A stretch of 64,000 nucleotides of DNA from Microbispora hainanensis (GTDB lineage Bacteria; Actinomycetota; Actinomycetes; Streptosporangiales; Streptosporangiaceae): contig NZ_CP108086.1 in assembly GCF_036186745.1 (NCBI RefSeq), positions 1-64,000 of the forward strand. Direction: 5' to 3'. The notes beneath the pieces are model-generated. The model searched no databases. It worked only from the letters and a program-made list of their open reading frames with translations, and was not told the origin of the DNA. Positions 42,154 through 50,852 of the stretch are shown piece after piece. Positions within the stretch are counted from its first letter, which is position 1. Every line of letters starts with the position of its first letter. Both the position numbers and the translations under genes were made by a program.

Positions 42154-43581
42154 TCACCACATCGGCGGCCTGCGGTCGCCCCAGAATCCACCGACGGACG
42201 CCTCCACCTGGGACGACAGCGAGATGAGCGTCCCCTCCTCGCCGAACCTGCCCGCCAGCATGACGCCGATGGGCAGGCCGTCGGGCGTCCAGTAGAGCGG
42301 GAGGTTCACCGCGGGCTGACCGCTCACGTTGTAGATGGCCGCGAAGGGTGCGAAGCGCATCATCCGCTCGAACGTCTCCTCGGGCGACTCGACGTCCTCG
42401 AACCAGCCCACCGGCACGGGCGGCTGGGTCACGGTCGGCGACAGCACCGCGTCGTACGCGTCGGTGACGAGCAGCGCGAAGCGGGTGGCGAGCTGGAGCG
42501 TCCCCTGCGCCTGGAGGAACTCCGGGGCCGAGACGGCGCGGCCACGCTCGCGCAGCCACGCGGTGAGCGGGCGCAGCTTCGGCTCCAGCTCCTCCGCCAC
42601 GGGGTGCATGCACGAGAAGCTGAACCACATCTTGACGAACTCGGGCACCACGTCCGGGCCGAACGGCGGCGCGATCTCCTCCACCTCGTGCCCGAGCGAC
42701 TCCAGCACCGCCGAAGCGCTCTTGTACGCCGCCAGCACGTCGGGGTGGACCTCCGCGCCGGGCACGGCGGGGGTGGCGAACCTGGCGATCCGCAGCCGCC
42801 CCGGCTCGCGCCCGACGTAGGCCGAGAACGACCCGAGCTCGGGCGCCGGCGCGTGGTAGAGGTCCCCGGGGTTGTTGTGGGCCATGACGTCCAGCAGCGC
42901 GGCGGCGTCGGCGACGTTCCTGGCCAGCGGCCCGTTGGTCGACAGCCCCGCGAGGTCGGGGATGATCGGGCCCGCGGAGATGCGGCCCCGGCTCGGCTTG
43001 ATGCCGAACAGGCCGCAGACGGAGGCGGGGATGCGGATCGAGCCCGCGCCGTCGCTGCCCTGCGCGGCGGGCGCGAGACCGGCCGCGACGGCGGCCGCCG
43101 CTCCCCCACTCGACCCTCCGGCCGACCGCGTGATGTCCCACGGCGTACGGGCCGGCTCGTGCAGGTAGGTCTCGGTGTAGCAGGGCATGCCGAACTCGGG
43201 GGTGCTGGTCTTGCCCAGCATGACCGTGCCGGCGTCTCGCAGGCGCTCGACCACGCTGTCGTCCGCGGGTGCGACGAACCCCTCGTACGTGGCCGAACCG
43301 AAGTGCAGCGGCACGTCCTTGACGAAGTTGAGGTCCTTGATCGGGATGGGCACGCCCAGCAGCGGGGGCAGGTCCCCGGTGTCACCGGCGGCCAGCCGGG
43401 CCTCCTGCTCGCGTGCCTGGGCGAGGGCCCGGTCGGCCGTCACCGTGACGAACGCCCCCAGGCCGGGGTCGAGCCGCTCGATGCGCTCCAGGTAGTGCTC
43501 GGTGATCTGAACAGGAGAAAGTTCACCCGTACGTACGGCTGCCGCCTGCTCAAGAGCGGTAAGATCGTGAATGTGCGCCAC
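42154..43581 (-). CDS. Amidase (amidase signature family)
   Basis: A 475-residue amide hydrolase with the Ser-cisSer-Lys triad: Lys in [10 protein letters not shown], cis-Ser in [16 protein letters not shown] and nucleophile in [13 protein letters not shown]. Related enzymes include acylamide and 6-aminohexanoate-dimer hydrolases; the substrate is unknown. It is not GatA-linked, since no gatB or gatC is nearby. I chose GTG at 43581 ([15 protein letters not shown]). The frame extends to 43644, but the extra residues are unconserved. A perfect palindrome lies directly before the start. Confidence 0.9.
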   Translation of the reverse strand: MAHIHDLTALEQAAAVRTGELSPVQITEHYLERIERLDPGLGAFVTVTADRALAQAREQEARLAAGDTGDLPPLLGVPIPIKDLNFVKDVPLHFGSATYEGFVAPADDSVVERLRDAGTVMLGKTSTPEFGMPCYTETYLHEPARTPWDITRSAGGSSGGAAAAVAAGLAPAAQGSDGAGSIRIPASVCGLFGIKPSRGRISAGPIIPDLAGLSTNGPLARNVADAAALLDVMAHNNPGDLYHAPAPELGSFSAYVGREPGRLRIARFATPAVPGAEVHPDVLAAYKSASAVLESLGHEVEEIAPPFGPDVVPEFVKMWFSFSCMHPVAEELEPKLRPLTAWLRERGRAVSAPEFLQAQGTLQLATRFALLVTDAYDAVLSPTVTQPPVPVGWFEDVESPEETFERMMRFAPFAAIYNVSGQPAVNLPLYWTPDGLPIGVMLAGRFGEEGTLISLSSQVEASVGGFWGDRRPPMW

Positions 43582-43582
43582 G

Positions 43583-43596
43583 CTACCGAACGGTAG
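43583..43596. promoter_or_regulatory. TetR-type palindrome at the amidase start
   Basis: CTACCGAACGGTAG is a perfect 14-bp palindrome ending 2 bases before the amidase start codon. TACCGNNCGGTA is typical of TetR/AcrR operators. The same pattern occurs at 62163-62174. No TetR gene is in the window. Confidence 0.45.
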
Positions 43597-43716
43597 GCCT
43601 CTGGGCCGCGGATATCTAGAGAAGATACCCGCACTTCCGAGCAACGAATCAGCTCAAGCAGGCCACAAAAGTATGAACCATCCAACACTAGGCAAGCCGC
43701 TGACGGCTCAACTACC

Positions 43717-44556
43717 GTGAGTGATGTGGATACCGGTCTAGCGCCAGAAGACGGTCACGATACGTCACCTATATGGGTGGGTGACCAATCGTCAGAGCAG
43801 GCGGAACGCCCTTCGGCGCCCCCTGAGGCGCCGGCGACTCCGACGTACGCTCCGGTCGAGCGAACGTCGCTGATCAGCCTGTGGCAGGACACGCGATATC
43901 GCCACCTGCGCAGGCGGGCCGTGATCGCCGTCGCGGCGGGCGTGGTGTTCGGCGTGCTCTTCGGCAGCTGGCGGCTCGGGCTCACCGCGGCCATCCTCGC
44001 GTGCGTCGCCGACGCCGTCTATCGGGCGAGGACCGTCTCCACCATCCCCGCGTGGCGGCGCGCCTCCGCGGCCGAGCGGCAGACGGAGGCCCAGCTCAAG
44101 AAGCTGGAGCGCAACGGATATAAAACGCTGCACGCCCGGGCCATCCCCGGCAGCGAGGCGCAGATCGACCACCTCGTGGTCGGGCCCACCGGCGTGTACG
44201 CGGTGGACTCGGAGAAGTGGGACAAACGGCTGCCCGTACGGGTCCAGTCGCACCGCAAGCTCTTCCACGGCCCGTTCAACCAGAAGCCGCGGCTCGACGA
44301 GGCCCGGTGGGAGGCGGCGCAGGCCAGCGACCTGATCAGCAAGGCGCTCGGCCGGGAGATCACCGTGGTGCCGTCCCTGGCCATCTACGGTCCGCCGATC
44401 CCGTGGCGCATCCTCAACATCCGCGAGGTGGACGTTTTCTCCGGCGGGCTGGTCCGCAAGTGGATCACCAAGCGGGAGAGGTCGCTAACCACATCGGAGA
44501 TCGACGCGATCTACCGGGCCGCCGAACGCGTGCTGCCCGCGCGCTACCCCGAGTAA
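43717..44556 (+). CDS. NERD domain membrane protein
   Basis: A 279-residue protein: a disordered acidic/proline-rich N-terminus (1-55), two membrane helices (about 67-105) and a NERD (nuclease-related) domain (about 125-230; EAQIDHLVVGPTGVYAVDSEKW, with the Glu, Asp and Lys positions of the nuclease fold). DNA-processing activity is possible but unproven for this family. GTG at 43717 lacks a good ribosome-binding site. A 35-bp repeat begins at its stop codon. Confidence 0.82.
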   Translation: MSDVDTGLAPEDGHDTSPIWVGDQSSEQAERPSAPPEAPATPTYAPVERTSLISLWQDTRYRHLRRRAVIAVAAGVVFGVLFGSWRLGLTAAILACVADAVYRARTVSTIPAWRRASAAERQTEAQLKKLERNGYKTLHARAIPGSEAQIDHLVVGPTGVYAVDSEKWDKRLPVRVQSHRKLFHGPFNQKPRLDEARWEAAQASDLISKALGREITVVPSLAIYGPPIPWRILNIREVDVFSGGLVRKWITKRERSLTTSEIDAIYRAAERVLPARYPE

Positions 44557-44641
44557 AGCGCGGCACCCCAGGTAGAGCGCGTCGCGAGCGAAGCGCGGCA
44601 TCCCAGGTAGAGCGCGTCGCGAGCGAAGCGCGGCGAGAGCG
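44556..44641. repeat. 35-bp tandem repeat after the NERD gene
   Basis: Two full copies, 44556-44590 and 44591-44625, differ at one position (GGCACCCC against GGCATCCC), and a partial third follows to about 44641. Copy one starts on the last base of the TAA stop. Nothing else is seen in the 208-base gap to ilvD. Confidence 0.85.
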
Positions 44642-44764
44642 TGGCACCCCGGAGCGAGCCGGTTTCCGGGGGGACACGTCCCGACTCGTGGACAGCGGGT
44701 CTCGGCAGCCGGGCAGTGGTCGTACCATTTGAAGACTCAGTAGTCTCCGGATGGGGGTCCCTCG

Positions 44765-46603
44765 ATGCCCGCTCTCAGGTCCCGCACTGTCACTCACGGC
44801 AGGAACATGGCCGGCGCCCGTGCGCTGCTTCGGGCCACGGGCGTAGCGGGCAGCGACCTCGGCAAGCCGATCGTCGCGATCGCCAACAGCTTCACCCAGT
44901 TCGTGCCCGGCCACGTGCACCTGCGCGAGGTCGCCGACGTGGTGGCCGGCGCGGTCCGCGAGGCGGGGGCCGTCCCGCGCGAGTTCAACACGATCGCCGT
45001 CGACGACGGCATCGCGATGGGCCACGGCGGCATGCTCTACTCGCTGCCGTCCCGCGAGCTGATCGCCGACGCCGTCGAATACATGGTCAACGCCCACTGC
45101 GCCGACGCGCTGGTCTGCGTCTCCAACTGCGACAAGATCACGCCCGGGATGCTGCTCGCCGCCTTCCGGCTCAACATCCCCACGATCTTCGTGTCCGGCG
45201 GCCCGATGGAGGCCGGCAAGATCCCCGGCCGCAAGCTCGACCTGATCGACCCGATGATCGCTTCGGCCGACGAGAGCGTGTCGGACGCCGACCTCCTGGC
45301 GATGGAGGAGAACGCCTGCCCGACCTGCGGGTCCTGCAGCGGCATGTTCACCGCCAACTCCATGAACTGCCTCGCCGAGGCGATCGGCCTGGCCCTGCCC
45401 GGCAACGGCACCACGCTGGCGACCCACAAGGCCCGCAAGGCCCTTTTCGAGGACGCCGGACGGCAGATCGTCGACATCACCCGGCGTTACTACGAGGAGG
45501 ACGACGAGGCGGTCCTGCCGAGGAGCATCGCCACCCGCGAGGCGTTCGAGAACGCGATGGCGCTCGACGTCGCCATGGGCGGATCGACCAACACGATCCT
45601 CCACATCCTGGCCGCCGCCCGCGAGGCGGGCGTCGACTTCGGGCTCAAGGAGATCAACGAGATCTCGCTGCGCGTGCCGTGCCTGTGCAAGGTCGCCCCG
45701 GCCACGATGAAGTACCACGTCGAGGACGTGCACCGGGCGGGCGGCATCCCCGGCATCCTCGGTGAGCTCGACCGGGCCGGCCTGCTCCACCGCGACCTGC
45801 CGACCGTCCACTCCGCCTCCATCGCGGAGTACATCGCCAAGTGGGACCCGAAGTCCCCCGAGGTCACCGACGAGGCTTTGGAGCTGTGGCACGCCGCCCC
45901 CGGCAACGTGCGCACCGTCAAGGCGTACTCGCAGGACGCCCGCTGGGAGTCGCTCGACCTCGACCGCGCCGAGGGCTGCATCCGCGACCTCGACCACGCG
46001 TACACAAAGGACGGCGGCCTCGCCGTCCTGTACGGGAACATCGCCCAGGACGGCTGCGTGGTCAAGACGGCCGGCGTGGACGAGTCGATCTGGCGCTTCT
46101 CGGGCCCGGCGGTCGTGTTCGAGTCGCAGGAGGCGGCCTCCGAGGGCATCCTCGGCGGCAAGGTCAAGGCCGGCGACGTGGTCGTCATCCGCTACGAGGG
46201 CCCCAAGGGCGGCCCCGGGATGCAGGAGATGCTCTACCCGACGAGCTTCCTCAAGGGCAAGGGCCTGGGCAAGGCGTGCGCGCTGATCACCGACGGCCGC
46301 TTCTCCGGCGGCACGTCGGGCCTGTCGATCGGCCACGCCTCCCCCGAGGCCGCCGAGGGCGGCGCGATGGCCCTGATCGAGGACGGCGACATCATCGACA
46401 TCGACATCCCGGGCCGTTCGATCGAGCTCAGGGTGGCCGAGGACGTGCTGGCCGCCCGCCGCGAGCGGCTGCTGGCCGACCTCGGCGGCTACCGGCCGCG
46501 CGACCGGCAGCGTCCGGTGTCGGCCGCCCTCCAGGCGTACGCCGCGCTGACCACGTCGGCCTCGACCGGCGCGTCCCGCGACCTGTCCCAGCTCTCCCGC
46601 TAG
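44765..46603 (+). CDS. ilvD: Dihydroxy-acid dehydratase
   Basis: Iron-sulphur enzyme of valine, leucine and isoleucine synthesis, which dehydrates 2,3-dihydroxy-3-methylbutanoate. The protein is 612 residues. The cluster ligands and signatures are [12 protein letters not shown] and [18 protein letters not shown], and the C-terminal signature [21 protein letters not shown] is intact. ATG at 44765 is preceded by GGATGGGGGT. The other ilv genes are not in the window. A strong hairpin follows. Confidence 0.97.
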   Translation: MPALRSRTVTHGRNMAGARALLRATGVAGSDLGKPIVAIANSFTQFVPGHVHLREVADVVAGAVREAGAVPREFNTIAVDDGIAMGHGGMLYSLPSRELIADAVEYMVNAHCADALVCVSNCDKITPGMLLAAFRLNIPTIFVSGGPMEAGKIPGRKLDLIDPMIASADESVSDADLLAMEENACPTCGSCSGMFTANSMNCLAEAIGLALPGNGTTLATHKARKALFEDAGRQIVDITRRYYEEDDEAVLPRSIATREAFENAMALDVAMGGSTNTILHILAAAREAGVDFGLKEINEISLRVPCLCKVAPATMKYHVEDVHRAGGIPGILGELDRAGLLHRDLPTVHSASIAEYIAKWDPKSPEVTDEALELWHAAPGNVRTVKAYSQDARWESLDLDRAEGCIRDLDHAYTKDGGLAVLYGNIAQDGCVVKTAGVDESIWRFSGPAVVFESQEAASEGILGGKVKAGDVVVIRYEGPKGGPGMQEMLYPTSFLKGKGLGKACALITDGRFSGGTSGLSIGHASPEAAEGGAMALIEDGDIIDIDIPGRSIELRVAEDVLAARRERLLADLGGYRPRDRQRPVSAALQAYAALTTSASTGASRDLSQLSR

Positions 46604-46615
46604 ACCCGGGAAACG

Positions 46616-46647
46616 CGTGGGGCCGCCTCCGAGGAGGCGGCCCCACG
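46616..46647. terminator. Bidirectional terminator between ilvD and a secreted protein gene
   Basis: A perfect 15-bp stem (46616-46630 with 46633-46647, 2-base loop) lies between two convergent genes, 12 bases from each stop codon. On the plus strand it ends GTTCTCC. Confidence 0.8.
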
Positions 46648-46658
46648 TTCTCCTGCCG

Positions 46659-47111
46659 TCAGCTGTAGGAAACCGTCTGCACGCTGCAGTTGGTCATCCA
46701 CGGACCGGGATAGACCGGGGCCGTCGTGCAGCCCCAGGTGGCGGTCACGGTGGTGGTTCCCGCGGGGATGCTGACGCTGCCGGCGGTGCCGGCGAAGTCG
46801 TACGAATGGCCCTCACTGCATATGGCGGAGACGCTGACGGACGTCGTCCCGCTGGGCAGCGTCTTCGTGAACTGCCACGCGTGCGTGGCCGGGACCGCGA
46901 CCAGGCTGCTGTAGGGCACCCCTACGACGGAGATGGGGTACCAGTCCCTGGTGTCCCCGAAGCTGTTGTAGTTGAGGCAGTCCACTGTGGCGTTCAGCGT
47001 GACGGTGTCGGCCATGGCGGGGCTGGGCGCGAGCGCGAGGCTCAGCACGCCGGTGGTCACGAGCGCCGCACCGAGCGCGAGCACTCTCCGGGCTGGATTC
47101 GCAGCGAACAT
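46659..47111 (-). CDS. Secreted hypothetical protein
   Basis: A 150-residue exported protein: signal peptide (residues 1-35, RRVLALGAALVTTGVLSLA, cleavage after about AMA-DT) and a beta-rich, Ser/Thr/Val-rich domain with four Cys that can form two disulphides. The family is not recognised. ATG at 47111 has GAAGGGA about 7 bases upstream. It resembles in layout the other secreted protein of this window (26519-26950), including the DT after the cleavage site. Confidence 0.75.
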   Translation of the reverse strand: MFAANPARRVLALGAALVTTGVLSLALAPSPAMADTVTLNATVDCLNYNSFGDTRDWYPISVVGVPYSSLVAVPATHAWQFTKTLPSGTTSVSVSAICSEGHSYDFAGTAGSVSIPAGTTTVTATWGCTTAPVYPGPWMTNCSVQTVSYS

Positions 47112-47577
47112 TGGTGTCCCTTCTCCCTCATTTCAACAACGAATGCACCATCTCCCCCAGGAACGGTCAATCTCCGGAGTTTTCGGAAGTCCGGAATGTC
47201 GGGCCGGCTGAAAATGCGCCGAGCCGGGGGCCCGAAACGCACCGCCGGCCCGCCCGGATAACCGAAATCCGATATGCAGCGGATGATCGCAGAGATTTCA
47301 GGCACGATTCGGCGAAATGTTTCGAATGCCCCGCTCATGGTGATTTCCGGGTGGAGCCCGGTCTCTGAAAGTTTCAGAGCGTCGTCCGCCCACGACCACC
47401 GCGAAGCCGTCCGGCGCTCATGGTTCACCGCCGTTGCCGGGCCGCCCACAGGTGATGCGGGGCCGTGTGGAAGCCGTGCCGGACCGGGCGCAGGCGGCGA
47501 ACAGGCCGCCATCACGCCGGTCTTCGCCGTCGTCGGCCTTCACGTCACCAGGACCGTACGGCCCGGCGAGGGGATGC
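47112..47577. other. Intergenic region with a 17-bp palindrome
   Basis: No credible gene is seen in these 466 bases. A perfect palindrome CTCTGAAA-G-TTTCAGAG spans 47363-47379, and the left part is less GC-rich than its surroundings. The right part grades into GGGGATGCACG-type sequence related to the repeat around the insertion sequence. Confidence 0.6.
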
Positions 47578-47696
47578 ACGCCGGGAGGGTGGCCGTGGCC
47601 GTGGCCGTGGGGCTCGCCGGGCGGATGCGCGCCGCGATGTGACGAGTCGTATGGCACGGCAAGGGGATTGCACGCCAGGATGCGGCCGTGGTCGTA
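47578..47696. repeat. 119-bp direct repeat, left copy (putative target duplication)
   Basis: This 119-bp segment (starting ACGCCGGGAGGGTGG, ending GGCCGTGGTCGTA) is identical to 49360-49478 and directly abuts the left terminal inverted repeat of the insertion sequence. IS1634-type elements are known for very long, variable target duplications. Confidence 0.9.
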
Positions 47697-49359
47697 CCTG
47701 AGTTGGCTCAATTTAGTGCGCACCTTCGGGGCTGCGGATCCGCTTGAGGGCGTTGCGTAGGTCGGTGGGCAGAGGGTCGGCGGCGGTCAGGACGTGGTTG
47801 CCGGCTTGGATTCGGACGGTGCGATAGCGGCGGGCGGTGCGGACGAACTTCTTGATCGACCATCCGGTCCGTGCCTCGATCCACCGGCCGACCGCCAGGG
47901 CGGCGAACACGATCGTCAGGTGCGCGTCGATGGACTCGCGTTTGTGGTGGTAGATCGGCCGTGCTTTGAGGTCGTGCTTGCTCATCCGGAAGGACTTTTC
48001 GATCTCGAACAGCCGATGGTAGGAGCTGATGACGAACTCGGCGGTGATGGGCGTCCCGTCCGGGCAGGCGGCGAGATTGGTGATGTAGCCCTTGAGCCCG
48101 GCCAGGGCCTTGGCCTTGTCCACCAGCTCGGTGTTGACGCTCTTGGTAGCGCCGGACAGCCTGATGAACCGGTTGCGCTTGACCGGCGCCTGCCCGTCGA
48201 CGGCGCGCTGGGCCTTGGCGACCTGCTCGTCGATGCCGCGCAGGGTGCGCCGGGCCCGCTCTGCCCGGTACTGGTAGTAGATCATCTGGTCGCGGCGGGG
48301 CCGGCTCGATCCCGACGGCCAGGGCTGGATGAAGATGTGCCCGTCGGGGATCGGGGTGCCGGGGTGCTCGCGCCGCCACTGCTTGACCACATACGGCACC
48401 TCGGGGATCTTCATGCCGAGGATGAACGACAGCCCAGCGGCTTCGATGGCCTGCTTGTTCGCCTCGGAGATCATCCCGGCGTCGGCCACGATCGTGACGT
48501 CCGGCAGGTGGTGGGCCGCCATGAACCCTTCGATCACCGGGAGCATGGTGTGGGTCTCGGCCTTGTTGCCCTCGAAGGCGGTCACCATGAGCGGGAACCC
48601 GGAGGAGTCGGTGAGCAGCCCGATCGTGATCTGCGGGTCCAGGCGGCGTTCCTTGGAAAAGCCCGGCTCGCGGAACCCATCCCCGGCGTCGGTCTCGAAG
48701 TACAAGGTTGACACGTCGTAGAGGACCAGGCTGGCCGGCCCGAGGCGGGTGTGGGCCGCGCATGCACCGGCCAGGGCCTGGCGCCACTGCGGTGCGGCGT
48801 AGTCCGGCAGGCGGCGCTTCACCGTGGCATACGACACCGCATCGATCCCGGCCTCGCCGAGCACGCGCAGGCTGTCGTGCTTGCTCGTCGGTTCGATCAC
48901 CCGCGCGAGCACCAGCTGCCGGAACACCTCATCGCCCCCGGCCGCGGCAGCAAACCCCAGCGTGTCGTAGGCGCGGGACAGCGCGTCCCACAGGTGTTCC
49001 ATCCGCGAGCTGACGATCTCCAGCGGCCCGCCCGCCATCGGCCCATCGTCCAGCCCCAGGTCCAGTTCCTGCTGGCCGGCGGCCAGCCGCTGACGCGCCA
49101 CCGCCCTGAGCGTCTCCAACTCGGCGTCGTCGTGCGCCGACCCGATGTGCTCGATCTCCCGCGATCCGCGGCGGGAGGAGTAGACGATCTGCACCGCCCG
49201 GGCGCCTGAGGCCGTCTTCACCGTCCGCACGTACGGAGACACGGCCACCAGGGTAGAGACATGATCGATTTAGTGCGCACTTTTCGCCGTTCCCGACGGG
49301 GAACCACGAGGTCAACGCCTCGCGCTCAGCGACAATCTTGAAACGTGAGCCAAGTCAGG
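47697..49359 (-). mobile_element. IS1634-type insertion sequence, 1,663 bp
   Basis: The ends are CCTGAGTTGGCTCA (47697-47710) and TGAGCCAAGTCAGG (49346-49359), a 14-bp terminal inverted repeat with one mismatch. One transposase gene fills the element. A 13-bp direct repeat ATTTAGTGCGCAC lies inside both ends (47711-47723, 49268-49280). The element is complete and flanked by a 119-bp perfect repeat, so it is probably a recent insertion. Confidence 0.88.
47713..49248 (-). CDS. IS1634 family transposase
   Basis: A 511-residue DDE transposase of the IS4-like superfamily. The acidic triad is probably Asp in VLYDVSTLYFE, Asp in TIVADAGMIS and Glu in FEIEKSFRMSK. The N-terminus (VRTVKTASGARAVQIVY, then EHIGSAHDDAELE) and the C-terminal HHKRESIDAHLTIVFAALAV are typical of IS1634 transposases. 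It starts at GTG 49248 and ends inside the left subterminal repeat. There is no frameshift or internal stop, so it looks active. Confidence 0.93.
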   Translation of the reverse strand: MAVSPYVRTVKTASGARAVQIVYSSRRGSREIEHIGSAHDDAELETLRAVARQRLAAGQQELDLGLDDGPMAGGPLEIVSSRMEHLWDALSRAYDTLGFAAAAGGDEVFRQLVLARVIEPTSKHDSLRVLGEAGIDAVSYATVKRRLPDYAAPQWRQALAGACAAHTRLGPASLVLYDVSTLYFETDAGDGFREPGFSKERRLDPQITIGLLTDSSGFPLMVTAFEGNKAETHTMLPVIEGFMAAHHLPDVTIVADAGMISEANKQAIEAAGLSFILGMKIPEVPYVVKQWRREHPGTPIPDGHIFIQPWPSGSSRPRRDQMIYYQYRAERARRTLRGIDEQVAKAQRAVDGQAPVKRNRFIRLSGATKSVNTELVDKAKALAGLKGYITNLAACPDGTPITAEFVISSYHRLFEIEKSFRMSKHDLKARPIYHHKRESIDAHLTIVFAALAVGRWIEARTGWSIKKFVRTARRYRTVRIQAGNHVLTAADPLPTDLRNALKRIRSPEGAH

Positions 49360-49478
49360 ACGCCGGGAGGGTGGCCGTGGCCGTGGCCGTGGGGCTCGCC
49401 GGGCGGATGCGCGCCGCGATGTGACGAGTCGTATGGCACGGCAAGGGGATTGCACGCCAGGATGCGGCCGTGGTCGTA
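49360..49478. repeat. 119-bp direct repeat, right copy
   Basis: Identical base for base to 47578-47696, it starts immediately after the right terminal inverted repeat. Removing the element and one copy restores a continuous sequence leading into the tandem repeat at 49489. Confidence 0.9.
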
Positions 49479-49488
49479 GGCCACGGGC

Positions 49489-49546
49489 GGGCGGATGCAC
49501 GGCGCGGTGACGACAGCGGGCGGATGCACGGCGCGGTGACGACAGC
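49489..49546. repeat. 29-bp tandem repeat
   Basis: Two exact 29-bp copies (GGGCGGATGCACGGCGCGG.., 49489-49517 and 49518-49546). A diverged version (GGGCGGATGCGCGCCGCGATG) lies within both 119-bp repeats, so the insertion sequence entered a local minisatellite-like tract. From 49547 to the WYL gene I see only a possible -10, TATTGT, near 49672. Confidence 0.8.
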
Positions 49547-49683
49547 GGGCGGGGACGACCGGTTTCCTCCGCAGGCGGTCGGGCGTCCCGGACAGAAAAC
49601 GGTGGCCGGAAGGACAGGCCAACCTAGCGCCGTTACCGAGCACGCGTTCGGAAAATGTCAGTGCTCGTCGCTATTGTCGAACT

Positions 49684-50178
49684 ATGGCCAACGTCATTCG
49701 GCACTCGCTGACCGCCGAGGAACTCGCCGCCCTCGCCCTGTCGCTCGCTCACCTCGGTGCCGGCCCGCAGTCGGTCACCGCCCGGCGCGGTCTGCGCCAC
49801 GCTTTCGAGCACCTCGATCTGGACGACGACGTCATCGCCACGACCCTGACCACCCTGACCACTCCGCTGCCCACCGACGTCGCCCGCCGGGCGCGGGCGG
49901 TGGCCAACGCGATCACCGCCCGCCTGGTGATCCGCATCCAGTATCACGACGCGGCGGGCCGGATGACGGTCCGCGACGTCGAGCCGGTGACCTGCCTGGT
50001 CCACGGCGAGTTCTGGTATCTGGTGGGCTGGTGCCGCATGCGCCGCTCGATCAGGGCGTTCCGCTTCGACCGCATCCTGGCGGTGGAGCCGACCGACCTG
50101 CCTGCGCGTGCTCACCTGCCGCAGCGCTACCTGCCGTTCCAACGCCGCTCGCGGGCCCGCCGCCCGTCCGCGGCCTGA
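49684..50178 (+). CDS. WYL domain protein
   Basis: A 164-residue protein. The first 75 residues are helical (LTAEELAALALSLAHLG) and unlike the usual winged helix. The second half is a WYL domain: RLVIRIQYHDAAGRMTVRDVEPVTCLVHGEFWYLVGWCRMRRSIRAFRFDRI. WYL domains sense ligands, often nucleic acid, in transcription regulators and defence systems. Lacking an obvious DNA-binding domain and being half the usual length, this may be a stand-alone sensor. ATG at 49684 has no strong ribosome-binding site and may be leaderless. Confidence 0.85.
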   Translation: MANVIRHSLTAEELAALALSLAHLGAGPQSVTARRGLRHAFEHLDLDDDVIATTLTTLTTPLPTDVARRARAVANAITARLVIRIQYHDAAGRMTVRDVEPVTCLVHGEFWYLVGWCRMRRSIRAFRFDRILAVEPTDLPARAHLPQRYLPFQRRSRARRPSAA

Positions 50179-50316
50179 CTCGACAGCCCGGCTCCGGTCC
50201 CTGAACCGGCGGCCCGGCTACGCCGCCCGAATCAGCCCGGAGCAGCCCAAGGAGCCCCAAGGCAGCCTGGAGAAAGCCCCGGAGCTGCCCGGTGAGAGCA
50301 CGGGGACGGACGCGGC

Positions 50317-50541
50317 TCAGCCGCCGCAGCAGCCACCACCGCAGCAACCGCCGCCCGCGCCACCCGACGGACGGGCGGCGGGAGCCCCGGACGCCCTGCC
50401 CGTGACGGCCACGGTGGACAGCAGCTTCACGGTGTCGTCGTGGCCGGAGGGGCAGACCGCCCGGTCACCGGCCTCAGCCATGGGACGGTTGAGTTCGAAC
50501 GTCGACCCGCACGCGCGGCAACGGTAGTCATAGCGAGGCAT
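50317..50541 (-). CDS. FmdB-type zinc ribbon protein
   Basis: A 74-residue protein. The N-terminal zinc ribbon (MPRYDYRCRACGSTFELNRPM, then AVCPSGHDDT) has the C-x2-C motif, although the second pair is CPSGH rather than CPxC. The C-terminus is Gly/Cys-rich (GGAGGGCCGGGCCGG), a common tail of this family. The role is unknown; it is often taken as regulatory. ATG at 50541. Confidence 0.85.
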   Translation of the reverse strand: MPRYDYRCRACGSTFELNRPMAEAGDRAVCPSGHDDTVKLLSTVAVTGRASGAPAARPSGGAGGGCCGGGCCGG

Positions 50542-50556
50542 GCGTCCAGATTAGAG

Positions 50557-50852
50557 CCCGGCCCGGCGTAAGCGGGCGTCCCCGGGGAGGCGGCGCAGCC
50601 GAAGTAGGTGGTCACATAGCCGGCCATAGACCGGCGACCGAGCCGCCTGCAGGAAGGACGACGACCCGGCGTAAGCGGGCGTCCCCGGGGAGGCGGCGCA
50701 GCCGAAGTAGGTGGTCACGCAGCCGGCCATGGACCGGGCACCAAGCCGCTGCCAGGAGGGATGACGACCCTGCGTAGGCGGGCGTCCCGGGGAGGCGGCT
50801 CAGGCGAAGTGGATGGTCGCGTAGTCGGCGATGGGCCGGAAGCCGAGCCGCT
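50557..50852. repeat. 101-bp triplicated tail of the acetyltransferase gene
   Basis: Three copies with a 101-bp period. The copy nearest the gene includes the last 18 codons of the acetyltransferase (50800-50852) and its 3' flank. The two others, ending near 50751 and 50650, lie beyond its stop. The outer two are nearly identical to each other and differ more from the gene copy. They carry stop-disrupted versions of the C-terminal codons. Confidence 0.8.

Noticed and set aside
47578-49478. Composite transposon or integrated plasmid bounded by the 119-bp repeats
   Set aside because: Only one transposase gene lies between them and the repeats abut the terminal inverted repeats exactly, so a target duplication is simpler.
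50557-50852. CRISPR array
   Set aside because: The 101-bp period, the three degenerate copies and the homology to the tail of the neighbouring gene are unlike CRISPR; no cas gene is present.
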